From assembly GCF_030813595.1 (NCBI RefSeq), contig NZ_JAUSUH010000010.1, positions 62,001 to 126,000 on the forward strand: a DNA stretch of 64,000 nucleotides, read 5' to 3'. Both the position numbers and the translations under genes were made by a program. This DNA comes from Ancylobacter vacuolatus (lineage in GTDB: Bacteria > Pseudomonadota > Alphaproteobacteria > Rhizobiales > Xanthobacteraceae). The notes below the pieces were generated by a model. That model saw only the letters and a program-made list of their open reading frames with translations. It had not been told where the DNA came from and ran no database searches. Position 1 is the stretch's first letter, and every line of letters starts with the position of its first letter. Below, in pieces: positions 1 to 12,403 of the stretch.

Positions 1-399
1 GTCGAAGGCCTCGACCTCGCCCGCCGCGAGATCGCCCGCGACGGCATCACCGACTTCACCGTGATGCGGCTGGAATATTGGGACTTCGCCCAGCGGGCGA
101 CGCTGGAGAGCATCTTTCCCGCGGGCTTCCCCGGCATCGAGCTGGAGCATGCCAGCCTGATGGAGACATCGCTGATGATGGTGCTGCGGCCGGATCTGGT
201 CGAGATGGACAAGGTCCCGTCCGACGGACCCGCAACCTTCCCGCCCTATGATCGCTTCCCCGTGCCGGACGATTTCGGCCTGCCTCCCTCCGGGGTGCTG
301 GCGGTCGCCACCGGCTCGACCGTGGAAAAGGGCGAGGCGCTGATGGCCGACTACGTCACCCACATCTCCGCCGCCATCCGCAAGGAATTCGGGCTGTAG
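1..399 (+). CDS. Creatininase-family amidohydrolase, C-terminal part (5' end outside window)
   Basis: The reading frame is open from base 1 and ends in TAG at 397-399, so only the last 132 codons are present. The stretch HASLMETSLMMVLRPDLV is the family's metal-site region, in which a conserved His/Glu pair sits before the LRPDLV strand. The tail (VATGSTVEKGEALMADYVTH) matches the C-terminal helix of creatininase-like proteins. These metalloenzymes hydrolyse cyclic or linear amides; creatinine is the reference substrate, but most relatives are uncharacterised. Two ureohydrolases follow on the same strand after about 190 bases, so a shared role in breaking down guanidino or amide nitrogen compounds is plausible. 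The family call is firm; the substrate is unknown. Confidence 0.8.
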   Translation, partial: VEGLDLARREIARDGITDFTVMRLEYWDFAQRATLESIFPAGFPGIELEHASLMETSLMMVLRPDLVEMDKVPSDGPATFPPYDRFPVPDDFGLPPSGVLAVATGSTVEKGEALMADYVTHISAAIRKEFGL

Positions 400-592
400 G
401 CCTGCGTGTCCCGGCCCAGCGACGCCGCAGGCAGAGCGCCGCGCCGGGATCCATGGAAAAACCCCGAGGCTCCATTTTGCCTTGTCTTTGCCGCCCGCGG
501 CGACGTCTTGCGCAGGGTCCCGGATCGGCGCCGCGCTACGCGCAGCTTGTCCGGGACACAGGAAAACGGGGCAGCGCCCCAATGAGGCTGAT

Positions 593-1549
593 ATGACCAA
601 CACCTTCGAGCCGCTCGATTCCGGCACCGTCCCCCGCTTTGCCGGGCTCCCCACCTTCATGCGGCTGCCGGTGGCCGAGCCCTCGCAGGTGGACATCGCC
701 ATTATCGGCGTGCCGTTCGACCTCGGCACGACCAACCGCGCCGGCACCCGCCACGGACCGCGCGAACTGCGCAACCAGTCGAGCCTGATGCGGCGCGTGC
801 ACCATGTCACCGGCCTGTCGCCCTATGACCGTGCCCGCGTCGCCGATTGCGGCGATGTCATCATCGATCCGTTCGACCTGATGCGCTCGCTCGACATCAT
901 CGCCGCACATTATGAGGGCGTCCGCGCCGCCGGTGCCCTGCCGTTGACCGCCGGAGGCGACCATCTCATCAGCCTGCCGATCCTGCGCGGCCTCGCAAAG
1001 GACGGCCCCGTGGGCCTGATCCAGTTCGACGCCCATTCCGACACCTACGACACCTTTTTCAACGGAAGCCGCTACACCCACGGCACACCGTTCCGCCGCG
1101 CCATTGAGGAAGGGCTGGTCGACCCCAAGCGCTTCGTCCAGATTGGCCTGCGCGGCGCCATCTCCAACGCCAGCAATTACGATTATGCCCGCGACATGGG
1201 CGTGCGCATCATCTTCATTGAAGAATTCATGGCCCGCGGCATCGAGGACGTGATGGCGGAAGCCCGCGCCATCGTCGGCGCAGCCCCGACCTATGTCACC
1301 TTCGACATTGACGGCATCGATCCTTCGCAGGCACCGGGGACCGGCACGCCGGAAATCGGCGGCTTCTCCACCCGTGAAGCGCAGGCGATGGTGCGCCGGC
1401 TCGACGGACTGGACATCATCGGCGCCGACCTGGTCGAGGTCGCACCGCCCTTCGACCCCTCTGGCCTCACGGCCCTGACCGGGGCGACGATCATGTTCGA
1501 ACTGCTCTGCGTGCTCGCCGGCGTCGTTGCAAAGAAGGGGGCGCGCTGA
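593..1549 (+). CDS. speB: Agmatinase / ureohydrolase family protein, first of a tandem pair
   Basis: A 318-residue member of the arginase/agmatinase superfamily, Mn- or Ni-dependent enzymes that release urea from guanidino compounds. All metal-ligand motifs are visible in order: GGDH, FDAHSD, and DIDGIDPSQAPGTGTPE near the C-terminus, with the THGTPFRR active-site segment between them. The ATG at 593 is chosen because GAGG lies 5 bases before it; an upstream extension to 482 reads as non-conserved sequence. The stop TGA shares its A with the ATG of the next gene, so the two are translationally coupled. Agmatinase is the default call. Guanidinobutyrase, guanidine hydrolase or one subunit of a heteromeric ureohydrolase are all possible from sequence alone. 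Confidence 0.85.
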   Translation: MTNTFEPLDSGTVPRFAGLPTFMRLPVAEPSQVDIAIIGVPFDLGTTNRAGTRHGPRELRNQSSLMRRVHHVTGLSPYDRARVADCGDVIIDPFDLMRSLDIIAAHYEGVRAAGALPLTAGGDHLISLPILRGLAKDGPVGLIQFDAHSDTYDTFFNGSRYTHGTPFRRAIEEGLVDPKRFVQIGLRGAISNASNYDYARDMGVRIIFIEEFMARGIEDVMAEARAIVGAAPTYVTFDIDGIDPSQAPGTGTPEIGGFSTREAQAMVRRLDGLDIIGADLVEVAPPFDPSGLTALTGATIMFELLCVLAGVVAKKGAR

Positions 1550-2505
1550 TGGCTCATGGTTACGAGAGCGGCCGGCTCGATCTTCCGTTTGTCGGCATCT
1601 GCACGTTCGGCAAGTACCCGCTCCAGCTCGACTGGGACAAGATCGATGCCGATGTCGTTATCCTCGGCGCGCCGTTCGATCTCGGGACGCAATGGCGCTC
1701 GGGCGCGCGTTCCGGCCCGCGCGCCATCCGCGAGGCCTCGACTCTGTTCTCCTTCGGCCACGCCGGCGCTTATGATCACGAAGACGACGTGACCTATCTG
1801 GCGGCGGAGACCACCCGCATCGTCGATGTTGGCGACGCCGACATGATCCACACCGATACCGAAGGCAGCCACGCCAACATCGAATATGCCGTGCGCAAGA
1901 TCCTCGCGGCCGGTGCGCTGCCCGTGGTGTTGGGGGGCGATCATTCCGTCAACATTCCCTGCATCGAGGCGTTCTCGGAGCAGGAGCCGATCCATATCGT
2001 CCAATTCGACGCCCATCTCGACTTCGTCGACGAGCGTCACGGCGTGCGGCGCGGCCATGGCAACCCGCTGCGCCGCGCTGCGGAAAAGCCCTATGTCACC
2101 GGGCTCACCCAGCTCGGCATCCGCAACGTCTCCTCCACCGCGCGCGAGGGCTATGACGCCGCCCGTGCCATGGGGTCGGACATCCTGTCCGTACGCCAGA
2201 TTCGCAAGCTGGGAACGGAAGCGGTGCTGGCGCGCATTCCGGCCGGCAAGCGCTACTATGTCACTATCGACATTGACGGCTTCGACCCCTCCATCGCCCC
2301 CGGAACCGGCACGCCGAGCCATGGCGGGTTCACCTATTACGAGGTACTGGAACTGCTCGATGGGCTGACCCAACGCGGCAACGTCGTCGGGGTCGACCTG
2401 GTCGAGGTGGCCCGAGAATACGATCCTGCCGGCGTCACCGCCATTCTGGCTGCCCAGGTGTTGCTCAACTTCATCGGACGGATTCTTCACCGCCGGGGCT
2501 CTTGA
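1549..2505 (+). CDS. Ureohydrolase (agmatinase/arginase family), second of a tandem pair
   Basis: A paralogue of the preceding gene and exactly the same length (318 residues), starting on the last base of its stop codon (TGATG). It carries complete metal motifs: GGDH, FDAHLD, DIDGFDPSIAPGTGTP, and a GHGNPLRR segment in place of THGTPFRR. The two proteins are clearly diverged outside the motifs, so this is an old duplication and not a recent copy. Because both retain catalytic ligands, neither can be called a dead subunit. The tight coupling suggests equimolar synthesis, which would suit a heteromer or two sequential hydrolases. The substrate is not deducible. Confidence 0.85.
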   Translation: MAHGYESGRLDLPFVGICTFGKYPLQLDWDKIDADVVILGAPFDLGTQWRSGARSGPRAIREASTLFSFGHAGAYDHEDDVTYLAAETTRIVDVGDADMIHTDTEGSHANIEYAVRKILAAGALPVVLGGDHSVNIPCIEAFSEQEPIHIVQFDAHLDFVDERHGVRRGHGNPLRRAAEKPYVTGLTQLGIRNVSSTAREGYDAARAMGSDILSVRQIRKLGTEAVLARIPAGKRYYVTIDIDGFDPSIAPGTGTPSHGGFTYYEVLELLDGLTQRGNVVGVDLVEVAREYDPAGVTAILAAQVLLNFIGRILHRRGS

Positions 2506-2598
2506 ATACCGTTTGATCGGTCCAATCTTCTCCCTGACGATGCACCTTCCGCACCGCCTGACCGCCCCGATGCGGGGCAGTCCATGAAGAGGACTCCC

Positions 2599-3087
2599 AT
2601 GCCCGTCCACGACACCGCTAACGACGTCCCCTCGAACGCCAAGAATGTTGCCATCGAGTTGCTCAATGCCAACCTCGCCGCAGGCATCGACCTCGCGCTG
2701 GCCATCAAGCAGGCACACTGGAACCTGAAGGGGCCGCAGTTCATCGCCGTCCACGAAATGCTCGACGGCTTCCGCGCCGAAATGGACGGCCATACCGACA
2801 CCATGGCTGAGCGCGTTGTTCAGCTGGGTGGGACGGCGCTTGGCACCACCCAGGCCGTTGCCGAGGCAAGCCCCCTGAAGCCGTACCCCACGGACATCTA
2901 TGCCATCCCGGAGCACCTTAAGGCGCTGGCCGAACGCTTCGGCACGGTGGCGAACAATGTTCGCAAGGCAATCAACGATTCCGACGACGCTGGCGACCCG
3001 ACCACCGCCGACATCTTCACCGCCGCCTCACGCTCCCTCGATAAGGCGCTCTGGTTTCTCGAATCGCATCTCGAAGTCCCGCGCTGA
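2599..3087 (+). CDS. dps: Dps-family DNA-protection ferritin
   Basis: A 162-residue Dps/ferritin-like protein that stores iron as ferric oxide in a dodecameric shell and protects DNA in starvation or peroxide stress. The inter-subunit ferroxidase residues are seen in KQAHWNLKG (His) and in the helix [16 protein letters not shown] (Asp/Glu). The start is placed at ATG 2599 because AGAGGA sits 5 bases upstream; the ATG at 2584 overlaps that ribosome site and would add only MKRTP. It is 93 bases after the second ureohydrolase on the same strand and is followed by a strong terminator at 3126-3171. Confidence 0.93.
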   Translation: MPVHDTANDVPSNAKNVAIELLNANLAAGIDLALAIKQAHWNLKGPQFIAVHEMLDGFRAEMDGHTDTMAERVVQLGGTALGTTQAVAEASPLKPYPTDIYAIPEHLKALAERFGTVANNVRKAINDSDDAGDPTTADIFTAASRSLDKALWFLESHLEVPR

Positions 3088-3125
3088 CGGAATCTGAGTC
3101 CCGCCTTCCTCAGTCCGAACCCTTG

Positions 3126-3171
3126 CGACTGGCAGAGCTCGCAGTGCTGGAGCCTGCCAGTCGATGTTTTT
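3126..3171 (+). terminator. Rho-independent terminator after dps
   Basis: A perfect 10-base stem CGACTGGCAG / CTGCCAGTCG (3126-3135 and 3154-3163) is extended inside by GCTC/GAGC and followed by ATGTTTTT. It lies 38 bases after the dps stop. Confidence 0.8.
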
Positions 3172-3202
3172 CCGTGGATCCAGGCGCCCCTCTCATAAAT
3201 AG

Positions 3203-3243
3203 GTTGGCCACTGCCCTAATTTCTCAATAATCTACTGGCCAAC
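3203..3243. promoter_or_regulatory. Inverted repeat upstream of the MarR-family gene, possible operator
   Basis: GTTGGCCA (3203-3210) and TGGCCAAC (3236-3243) are perfect reverse complements separated by 25 AT-rich bases, in the only AT-rich stretch before the regulator gene. Autoregulation is common for MarR proteins, so this may be an operator or promoter-embedded site. This is inference only. Confidence 0.35.
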
Positions 3244-3339
3244 ATCATCGCCATTCTGCTCGTGACCGCTCCGGTCACGGCGGAGACGGTGGCGGGCACA
3301 TCGGCCACAGGCGTAGATACTGGGACGGGAACGTCAGGC

Positions 3340-3888
3340 ATGAGGTCAACCGCACGAAAAGCTTCCCCGGCAGTCGAGACGGCCGAAACCTCCGACGCGC
3401 CACGGGCGGCCTTTCTGGCAACGGCCTTTGCCGCCCCAGCTGCCGGCGCGACGCCGATCACCCATTGGGAGATCGGACGACTGATCGAGCGCGCCCATCG
3501 GCGTTTCCTGGACGTGCTGCGTGCCGAGTTGACCCGCCTCGGCGTCGACGACATCAGCCCATCTCAGGTGATGTTGCTATTCACGATTGGCAGTGACGAG
3601 CTTTCCGTCCGCGACCTGCTGGAGCGCGGCCACTATCTCGGTTCGAATGCCTCCTACAATCTCAAGCAGCTGGTCGATGCCGACTATATCCATCGCACCG
3701 CCTCGCAGCGGGACAAGCGCTCAGCCCGCCTGCGTCTGACCACCAAGGCGCAGAGCTTATGTGACGCTATCCGCACGATCCATGACAGCCGCCAGGTCGG
3801 CCCGGACGACGATCAGAGCGGCGAGCTGGGCATCGCCTATGGCGTGCTGCGTCGACTGGAACTGCACTGGACCGGCGCCCTGCGCTGA
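3340..3888 (+). CDS. MarR-family winged-helix regulator, LdtR-like
   Basis: A winged-helix regulator with the core DISPSQVMLLFTIG, then SVRDLLERGHYLGSNASYNL (recognition helix) and the wing TASQRDKRSARLRLT. The wording of the recognition helix resembles LdtR, the Hyphomicrobiales MarR protein known from Liberibacter to control an L,D-transpeptidase gene and stress tolerance; that resemblance is from memory. The N-terminal 50 residues are low-complexity and poorly conserved. ATG 3340 is my choice; a GTG at 3262 would add 26 Thr/Gly-rich residues, and neither start has a convincing ribosome site. A terminator overlaps the stop codon, and the gene is monocistronic. Confidence 0.75.
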   Translation: MRSTARKASPAVETAETSDAPRAAFLATAFAAPAAGATPITHWEIGRLIERAHRRFLDVLRAELTRLGVDDISPSQVMLLFTIGSDELSVRDLLERGHYLGSNASYNLKQLVDADYIHRTASQRDKRSARLRLTTKAQSLCDAIRTIHDSRQVGPDDDQSGELGIAYGVLRRLELHWTGALR

Positions 3889-3903
3889 GGCGCCGGCTTT
3901 TTT
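3872..3903 (+). terminator. Terminator overlapping the 3' end of the MarR-family gene
   Basis: CCGGCGCC (3872-3879) pairs with GGCGCCGG (3889-3896), followed by CTTTTTT. The left arm is inside the coding sequence and the TGA stop (3886-3888) is in the loop, so a ribosome finishing translation would cover the left arm. Confidence 0.8.
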
Positions 3904-3957
3904 CCACCGGCCGACGGCATTTCCCCCGAGGTCAGGGGACGTCTCCTGATAAGCCGC

Positions 3958-5610
<1,653 letters not shown>

Positions 5611-5706
5611 TCATCCCCGGCCGCCGCAGCCGAACCGGGATCATTAGACGTTTGGCGAGCGGTCCCGGTTCCCGCCACGGGCGGGGGGCCGAGACCACGC
5701 TCGACG

Positions 5707-7350
<1,644 letters not shown>

Positions 7351-7381
7351 CTCATCCTCCAGACGGTCCCCTCGCGGGACA

Positions 7382-10036
7382 TTACTCGGTTCGGCCCGGC
7401 TCGCTCCGGCCCATGCTCGCCTTCACCGCCTCGATCAGCTGCTTGAGGGTGAACGGCTTCGGCAGGAAGCCGAAATCCGCGCCCTCCGGCAGGTTCTTGG
7501 CGAAGGCTTCCTCGGCATAACCCGACATGAATATCACCTTGATGTCGGGATGAGTGGGGCGCAACTCTTTCAGCAGCGTCGGGCCGTCCATTTCCGGCAT
7601 CACCACGTCGGAAAGGATCAGTTCGACCTCGCCGGGATGCTGGGCCATCACCTCCAGCGCCTCGACGCCGGAACCCGCCTCCAGCACGTGATAGCCGCGC
7701 GACATCAGCGCACGGGCGGCGAAGGCGCGCACCGCCTCCTCGTCCTCCACCAGCAACAGCGTGCCACGACCGGTGAGATCGGTGGCCTTGACCGGGAGCT
7801 CGGGCTCCGGCGCGCGCGGCGCCAGTTCGGCCGCATCGGGCACGTGGCGCGGCAGGAAGACCCGGAACACCGAGCCCTGCCCCATCTCGCTCTCCACCTG
7901 CAGCGTGCCGCCCGTCTGTTTGACGATGCCGTAGACGGTCGAGAGCCCGAGGCCGGTGCCCTTGCCGACATCCTTGGTGGAAAAGAAGGGCTCGAAGATC
8001 TTGTCGAGAATGTCGGGCGGGATGCCGGTGCCGGAGTCCGCCACCTCGACCAGCACATGGTCAGCCTCCGGCAGCCCGGCCTCGGCATAGGACGCGCTCT
8101 GTGCCGCACTGACATTGGCAGTGCGGATGGAGAGCGTGCCACCCTTGGGCATGGCGTCGCGGGCATTGACGGCGAGATTGACGATCACCTGTTCGAACTG
8201 GTTGAGATCCGCTTTCACCGGCCAGAGGTCGCGCTCCTCCTTGACCTCCAGCTTGATGGTCTCGCCCAGCAGGCGGCGCAGCAGCATGGTGAGGTCGCTC
8301 ATCACGTCGCCGAGGCGCAGTACCTGCGGGCGGAGGGTCTGCCGGCGCGAGAAGGCGAGCAGCTGGCGAACCAGGCCCGCCGCGCGGTTGGCATTCTGCT
8401 TGATCTGCATCACGTCCTGGAAGGACGGGTCGGTGGGCCGGGCATTGGCCAGCAGGAGATCGGAATAGCCGATGATCGCGGTCAGCACATTGTTGAAGTC
8501 GTGCGCCACGCCGCCGGCGAGCTGGCCGACCGCCTGCATCTTCTGCGACTGGGCGAACTGGGCCTCCAGCGCCCTCTGCTCGGTCGTCTCGATGACATAG
8601 ACGATCGCCGCCTCGCGCGCGCCGGCTCCGTCCTCGACCGACGCGAAATAGAGGCGCGCCGAGCGCCCGCCCTCGCGCTCCAGCACGATGTCCAGCGGCG
8701 CGGCGGGCGCCTGCCCGTGCACCGCCGCCGCCAGTGCCAGCTCCAGCGGGCTGCGCGCCGCCTCGGGCACGATGTCGACGATGCGCCGACGCTCATCCTC
8801 GCGCCCGCCGAACAGCCGGGCGAACATGGCATTGGCGCGGACGATGCGACCATCCACATCGACTTCGGCGATGGCGATCGGCGAATTGTGGAAGAAGCGC
8901 GCAAAGCGCACCTCGGCCGCGCGCGCCGGATCGGCGGCATTGTCCTCACGCGAGCGATTGACCACCAGAGTGCGCGAGGCCCCGGGGGTGCCGTCCGAGG
9001 CGTAGGCAACCCGGTGCCAGAGGCGGGCCGGCAGCGGCTGACCGTTCTTGCGCCGCAGGTCAAGGTCGAGCACCTCGGTACGGACCCCACCGGGCAGCGG
9101 CGCCATGCCGGTCAACAGCGCCGCCGCCGGGCCGGGCACGATGTCGCCGACAGAGAGGCCGCCCGGGCCGAACTCGGCGAGGTCGTAGCCCAGCCAGTCC
9201 ACCAGCGTGGCGTTGATGTAGTGGATCGCCCCGCCAGCCGCCGAGAAGAAACCGGCCGGCGCGTGGTCAAGATAGTCGATGGCGTGCTGCAGCTCGAGAA
9301 AGGCTGTCTCCTGCCGCTCGCGCTCGCGGGTCAGGTCGCTGACCGTCCACACGGTGGCGCGCACGCCCTTGCCGGAGTGGGCAGCGCGCCGCGCGCCGAG
9401 CCGGAGCCAGCGCACCGGCTGACCGGGGCCGGCGAGGCGCACCTCTTCGACAGCTGCGCGGCCTTCGCGAACCCCCTGCACCAGGCGATAGACCGCCTCG
9501 GAGGCGTCGGGGTCGCTGGTGAACAGGCGCTCCACCGGTCGCGCCTCCGCAGGAGTGGCCGCGCCAGTGATCTCGCAATAGCGCGGATTGGCGTAGAGCA
9601 CACGCCCCAGCGCGTCGACGATACTCACCCCCTCGGGGGCGCTGTCGACGATTCGGCGGGCGAGTTCATCGCGCATGTCCGGCGCACCGAAGCGCAGCAG
9701 GCCGGCGGCGTAGGCGAAAAGTGCAAAGACACCGATGACGGCCAGAACGGTCAGCAGCCCGATGATCCACGGGTCGGCGCGGTCACGCCCCAGCAGCAGC
9801 AGCGACACCACAGCGCCGACAAGCGCCAGCGCCACCAGAAGCACCAGCCTTATGCTGCCGCCGATCTCGCTTCGGTCGATCGTGGGATCGTCGCGTCCGC
9901 CGTTCGCCATATTCAAGCCAGAAGCCTTTCGCTGCCGCCACCGACGCAGCGCAGCGAGGCGATTCAACCTGTCCTTCTTGGTGCCTGACACGCTCCCCGG
10001 GGGCAAGGCCCGATTGGGCTTATCCGCCGCCGGCAT
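7382..10036 (-). CDS. cckA: Cell-cycle hybrid histidine kinase CckA
   Basis: An 884-residue membrane hybrid kinase with two transmembrane segments near the N-terminus (about residues 60-115), three PAS-type regions, a HisKA box [17 protein letters not shown] with the phospho-His near residue 512, an ATPase domain ([28 protein letters not shown]) and a C-terminal receiver with the phospho-Asp in [13 protein letters not shown] near residue 810. This is the CckA architecture: it phosphorylates the CtrA master regulator via ChpT and reverses the flow when c-di-GMP is bound. The first ATG has a weak ribosome site; an internal ATG at 9910 (MANGG) would give 842 residues. A FliO-like gene diverges from it, and dksA lies beyond. 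Confidence 0.9.
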   Translation of the reverse strand: MPAADKPNRALPPGSVSGTKKDRLNRLAALRRWRQRKASGLNMANGGRDDPTIDRSEIGGSIRLVLLVALALVGAVVSLLLLGRDRADPWIIGLLTVLAVIGVFALFAYAAGLLRFGAPDMRDELARRIVDSAPEGVSIVDALGRVLYANPRYCEITGAATPAEARPVERLFTSDPDASEAVYRLVQGVREGRAAVEEVRLAGPGQPVRWLRLGARRAAHSGKGVRATVWTVSDLTRERERQETAFLELQHAIDYLDHAPAGFFSAAGGAIHYINATLVDWLGYDLAEFGPGGLSVGDIVPGPAAALLTGMAPLPGGVRTEVLDLDLRRKNGQPLPARLWHRVAYASDGTPGASRTLVVNRSREDNAADPARAAEVRFARFFHNSPIAIAEVDVDGRIVRANAMFARLFGGREDERRRIVDIVPEAARSPLELALAAAVHGQAPAAPLDIVLEREGGRSARLYFASVEDGAGAREAAIVYVIETTEQRALEAQFAQSQKMQAVGQLAGGVAHDFNNVLTAIIGYSDLLLANARPTDPSFQDVMQIKQNANRAAGLVRQLLAFSRRQTLRPQVLRLGDVMSDLTMLLRRLLGETIKLEVKEERDLWPVKADLNQFEQVIVNLAVNARDAMPKGGTLSIRTANVSAAQSASYAEAGLPEADHVLVEVADSGTGIPPDILDKIFEPFFSTKDVGKGTGLGLSTVYGIVKQTGGTLQVESEMGQGSVFRVFLPRHVPDAAELAPRAPEPELPVKATDLTGRGTLLLVEDEEAVRAFAARALMSRGYHVLEAGSGVEALEVMAQHPGEVELILSDVVMPEMDGPTLLKELRPTHPDIKVIFMSGYAEEAFAKNLPEGADFGFLPKPFTLKQLIEAVKASMGRSEPGRTE

Positions 10037-10171
10037 CGAGTTCCGAGCAGGGCGAATGGGCGGAAAGGGGCGCGGGGCTTGCCCGGCGCGCCCTTACGCG
10101 ACACAAAGGGCGCATGTGATCGGCCTGTGCGACGCCTGCGCAGGCCTTCGGCCTTGCAGGAGATGTGGCTC

Positions 10172-11587
10172 ATGATGGATGTACTGGCCGATCTCGGATC
10201 GTTAACCGTGCCGATCCTCGCCCTTGTCGGGCTGATCGTGCTGGCGGGCCTCGTCGTCTGGCTCGGGCGCCGGGCACGGCGCAACCGGAGCCACGGCCTT
10301 GTCGCTGGCCACCGGCTGGCGGTCATCGACCATATACAGATCGACGATACCCGACGTCTCGTGCTCATCCAGCGCGACGATGTCCAGCACCTCGTCGTGC
10401 TCGGCGGAGGCAGCGACTTTCTGGTGGAAAGCGGCATTGGCGCCGTCCATGCCCGTGCACCACAGCATCCGAACGCACCACCCCGTGGGTCCGAGCCGGC
10501 ACGGGGTGCCGAGGTGGCGCGGCCGCACGAGCCACCGCCCCCGCACGACTCAGTGCGGGCGGCGGAACCGCTGCGCGCTGAACCTCTGCGTGCGGCGGAG
10601 CCCCACCGCGCGGGCCCGCTGCGCGCCGAGCCACTGCGCGAACCAGTCCGCAGCCCGCGCGACGTACCGCCGCCGCTTCCCGCAGCCGCGCCGCGGTCGC
10701 CGCGTCCCATTCCTCTGCCGCCTGAAGCGCGCACAGCTGTCGAGCCACGTCCGACAATGGTGTCTCGCGGCCCGGCACGCGATATCCCCGTAGAGCCGGC
10801 CGCCCTTTCTCCTGCCCCAATGGCCCCGGCGCCCATCGTCGCGGCGCCGCCCTTTGCCCGTCGGTCGATGGAGCCTCGCGTTCAGGGCCCGGATGAACTG
10901 GTGCGCGGGCCGGCGCCGTCACTTCAAACGCCCCACCACCCCCAGCCGGCCCCGGTGGTCCACCGCCCGGAACCTGTGATCGCGCAGCCCTCCGAGCCGG
11001 AGACTGGCGGACGGCTGACGGTGAAGGTCGATCCGCTCTTCGCCGGCATGGCCGACCATCTCGAGGAGGCGCTGCGACGCCCGGCGCTGCCTGCCGAAGG
11101 TGAGGCCGGCCGACAGCCGGGCCCGATCCTGCAGCCCACGGCCATCACCTCGCCGGCCTTCGAGCGCGCCCTTGAGCGGGCAATCGACCGTCCGACCGCA
11201 CCTGTGCGCGGGACCGAGGTGCGGCGACCGGACGAACCGGGTCGTCCGGCCGGCCCCTCCGCGACCTCACCGACGCCGGTCATCACAGGCTCCCCATCAA
11301 CCGTAGTGGCGCCTGTCCCAACCTCGCCTGTCCCTCATGCGGCCCCGCCGGTGATCGAGCAGCCCGACGCATCTGCGCCCAACCCGCCCGCCCCCGAAAT
11401 TCGGCTGGATGTGAGTGCGGCCGAGGCGACCCCGATGGGGCAGTCGGCGCCGCCCATTCGCGCCATCGACATGTTCGCGCCGGAGATCGATCTTCCCGCC
11501 GCGGCCGACGAACTGCGGCCGACCGAGCCGACCGATCTGTTTGAGGAAGAAATGGCCAATCTTCTGGGTCGGAACCGCCGACCCTGA
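10172..11587 (+). CDS. FliO-like single-pass membrane protein with long Pro/Ala-rich tail
   Basis: A 471-residue protein. One N-terminal transmembrane helix (about residues 9-31) is followed by a basic RRARRNR stretch and a compact beta domain (HRLAVIDHIQ, RRLVLIQRDDVQHLVVLGG) typical of FliO, the accessory factor of flagellar type III export. The rest is a long Pro/Ala/Arg-rich linker ending in an acidic conserved-looking tail (AIDMFAPEIDLPAA, DLFEEEMANLLGR). AGGAG at 10158-10162, 9 bases before ATG 10172, fixes the start over nearby ATGs. No other flagellar gene is in the window. In related genomes from memory, a gene of this type sits between cckA and dksA even without a flagellar cluster, so the role may not be flagellar. 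Confidence 0.7.
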   Translation: MMDVLADLGSLTVPILALVGLIVLAGLVVWLGRRARRNRSHGLVAGHRLAVIDHIQIDDTRRLVLIQRDDVQHLVVLGGGSDFLVESGIGAVHARAPQHPNAPPRGSEPARGAEVARPHEPPPPHDSVRAAEPLRAEPLRAAEPHRAGPLRAEPLREPVRSPRDVPPPLPAAAPRSPRPIPLPPEARTAVEPRPTMVSRGPARDIPVEPAALSPAPMAPAPIVAAPPFARRSMEPRVQGPDELVRGPAPSLQTPHHPQPAPVVHRPEPVIAQPSEPETGGRLTVKVDPLFAGMADHLEEALRRPALPAEGEAGRQPGPILQPTAITSPAFERALERAIDRPTAPVRGTEVRRPDEPGRPAGPSATSPTPVITGSPSTVVAPVPTSPVPHAAPPVIEQPDASAPNPPAPEIRLDVSAAEATPMGQSAPPIRAIDMFAPEIDLPAAADELRPTEPTDLFEEEMANLLGRNRRP

Positions 11588-11621
11588 GCGCGAAGTCTGC
11601 GGAGCCGAACCAAAGCGTTGA

Positions 11622-11664
11622 TACGAAAAAGGGCGACCCGTCATGCGGGCCGCCCTTTTTCGTA
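11622..11664. terminator. Bidirectional terminator between the FliO-like gene and dksA
   Basis: A perfect 14-base inverted repeat, TACGAAAAAGGGCG / CGCCCTTTTTCGTA (11622-11635 and 11651-11664), has an inner CCCG/CGGG stem. The A and T runs inside the arms provide a U-run in both directions, serving the two convergent genes. Confidence 0.85.
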
Positions 11665-11765
11665 TTCCTTCGCCGCCGCTGCTCCCTGAGACGCCCGGCA
11701 CGACCGAGACGTCACCGGGCCTTCAATCCAGAGCTTTCCCGAAGACGGATACTGATCGCCGGCTC

Positions 11766-12182
11766 TTAGTCGTCGCGGTAGACACGCTCGCGGCGCTCAT
11801 GGCGCTCCTGCGCTTCGATCGAAAGCGTGGCAATTGGCCGGGCCTCAAGCCGTTTGAGCGAGATCGGCTCGCCGGTCTCCTCGCAATAGCCGTAGGACCC
11901 GTCGTCGATCCGCTCAAGCGCCGATTCGATCTTGGCGATCAGCTTGCGCTGGCGGTCTCGTGCCCTGAGCTCAATGGCGCGATCGGTTTCCGACGATGCG
12001 CGATCGGCGATGTCAGGGTGATTCTGATTCTCGTCCTGAAGGTGCTGAAGCGTCTCTTTCGCCTCGCGCAGGATGTCTTCCTTCCACTGCAGCAGCTTCT
12101 GGCGGAAATACTCCCGCTGCCGCTCGTTCATGAAAGGCTCGTCCTCGCGGGGGCGATACTCTTGGTCGATCTCAACCGACAT
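11766..12182 (-). CDS. dksA: RNA polymerase-binding transcription factor DksA, zinc-less type
   Basis: A 138-residue DksA: an N-terminal coiled-coil pair (EYFRQKLLQWKEDIL onward) whose tip enters the RNA polymerase secondary channel, and a C-terminal globular domain YGYCEETGEPISLKRLEARP. DksA works with ppGpp to retune rRNA and amino acid promoters. The usual four-Cys zinc site is reduced to a single Cys: the second position is Thr (CEET) and the last two are Ser and Gln (ATLSIEAQ). Loss of these cysteines is known for alphaproteobacterial DksA and Pseudomonas DksA2. AGGACC lies upstream of the start. It ends facing the FliO-like gene. Confidence 0.93.
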   Translation of the reverse strand: MSVEIDQEYRPREDEPFMNERQREYFRQKLLQWKEDILREAKETLQHLQDENQNHPDIADRASSETDRAIELRARDRQRKLIAKIESALERIDDGSYGYCEETGEPISLKRLEARPIATLSIEAQERHERRERVYRDD

Positions 12183-12403
12183 CGGCCTTGGTCCTCGTTT
12201 TCCGGGGGCACCCCTAACGGGCCGAGCTTATATCGCCCCGCCCCGCCCCGCACAACACCTCACAGCGTCATGCGGGTGACACAAAATGCCGGATTTTTCA
12301 GCAGCTTGAGCGCCGAAACGAGGCAAAGAGCAGGCTTTGCTGCCTGGCGTGGTAATAGTCCACGCCGCCGCCAGCCGCGGGGCCGGTAACGGGACCCGCG
12401 CTC

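Noticed and set aside
10172..11587. Treating the FliO-like gene as part of a flagellar cluster.
   Set aside because: No fliP, fliQ, fliR, fliM, fliN or other flagellar gene is in the window; only the N-terminal domain matches FliO.
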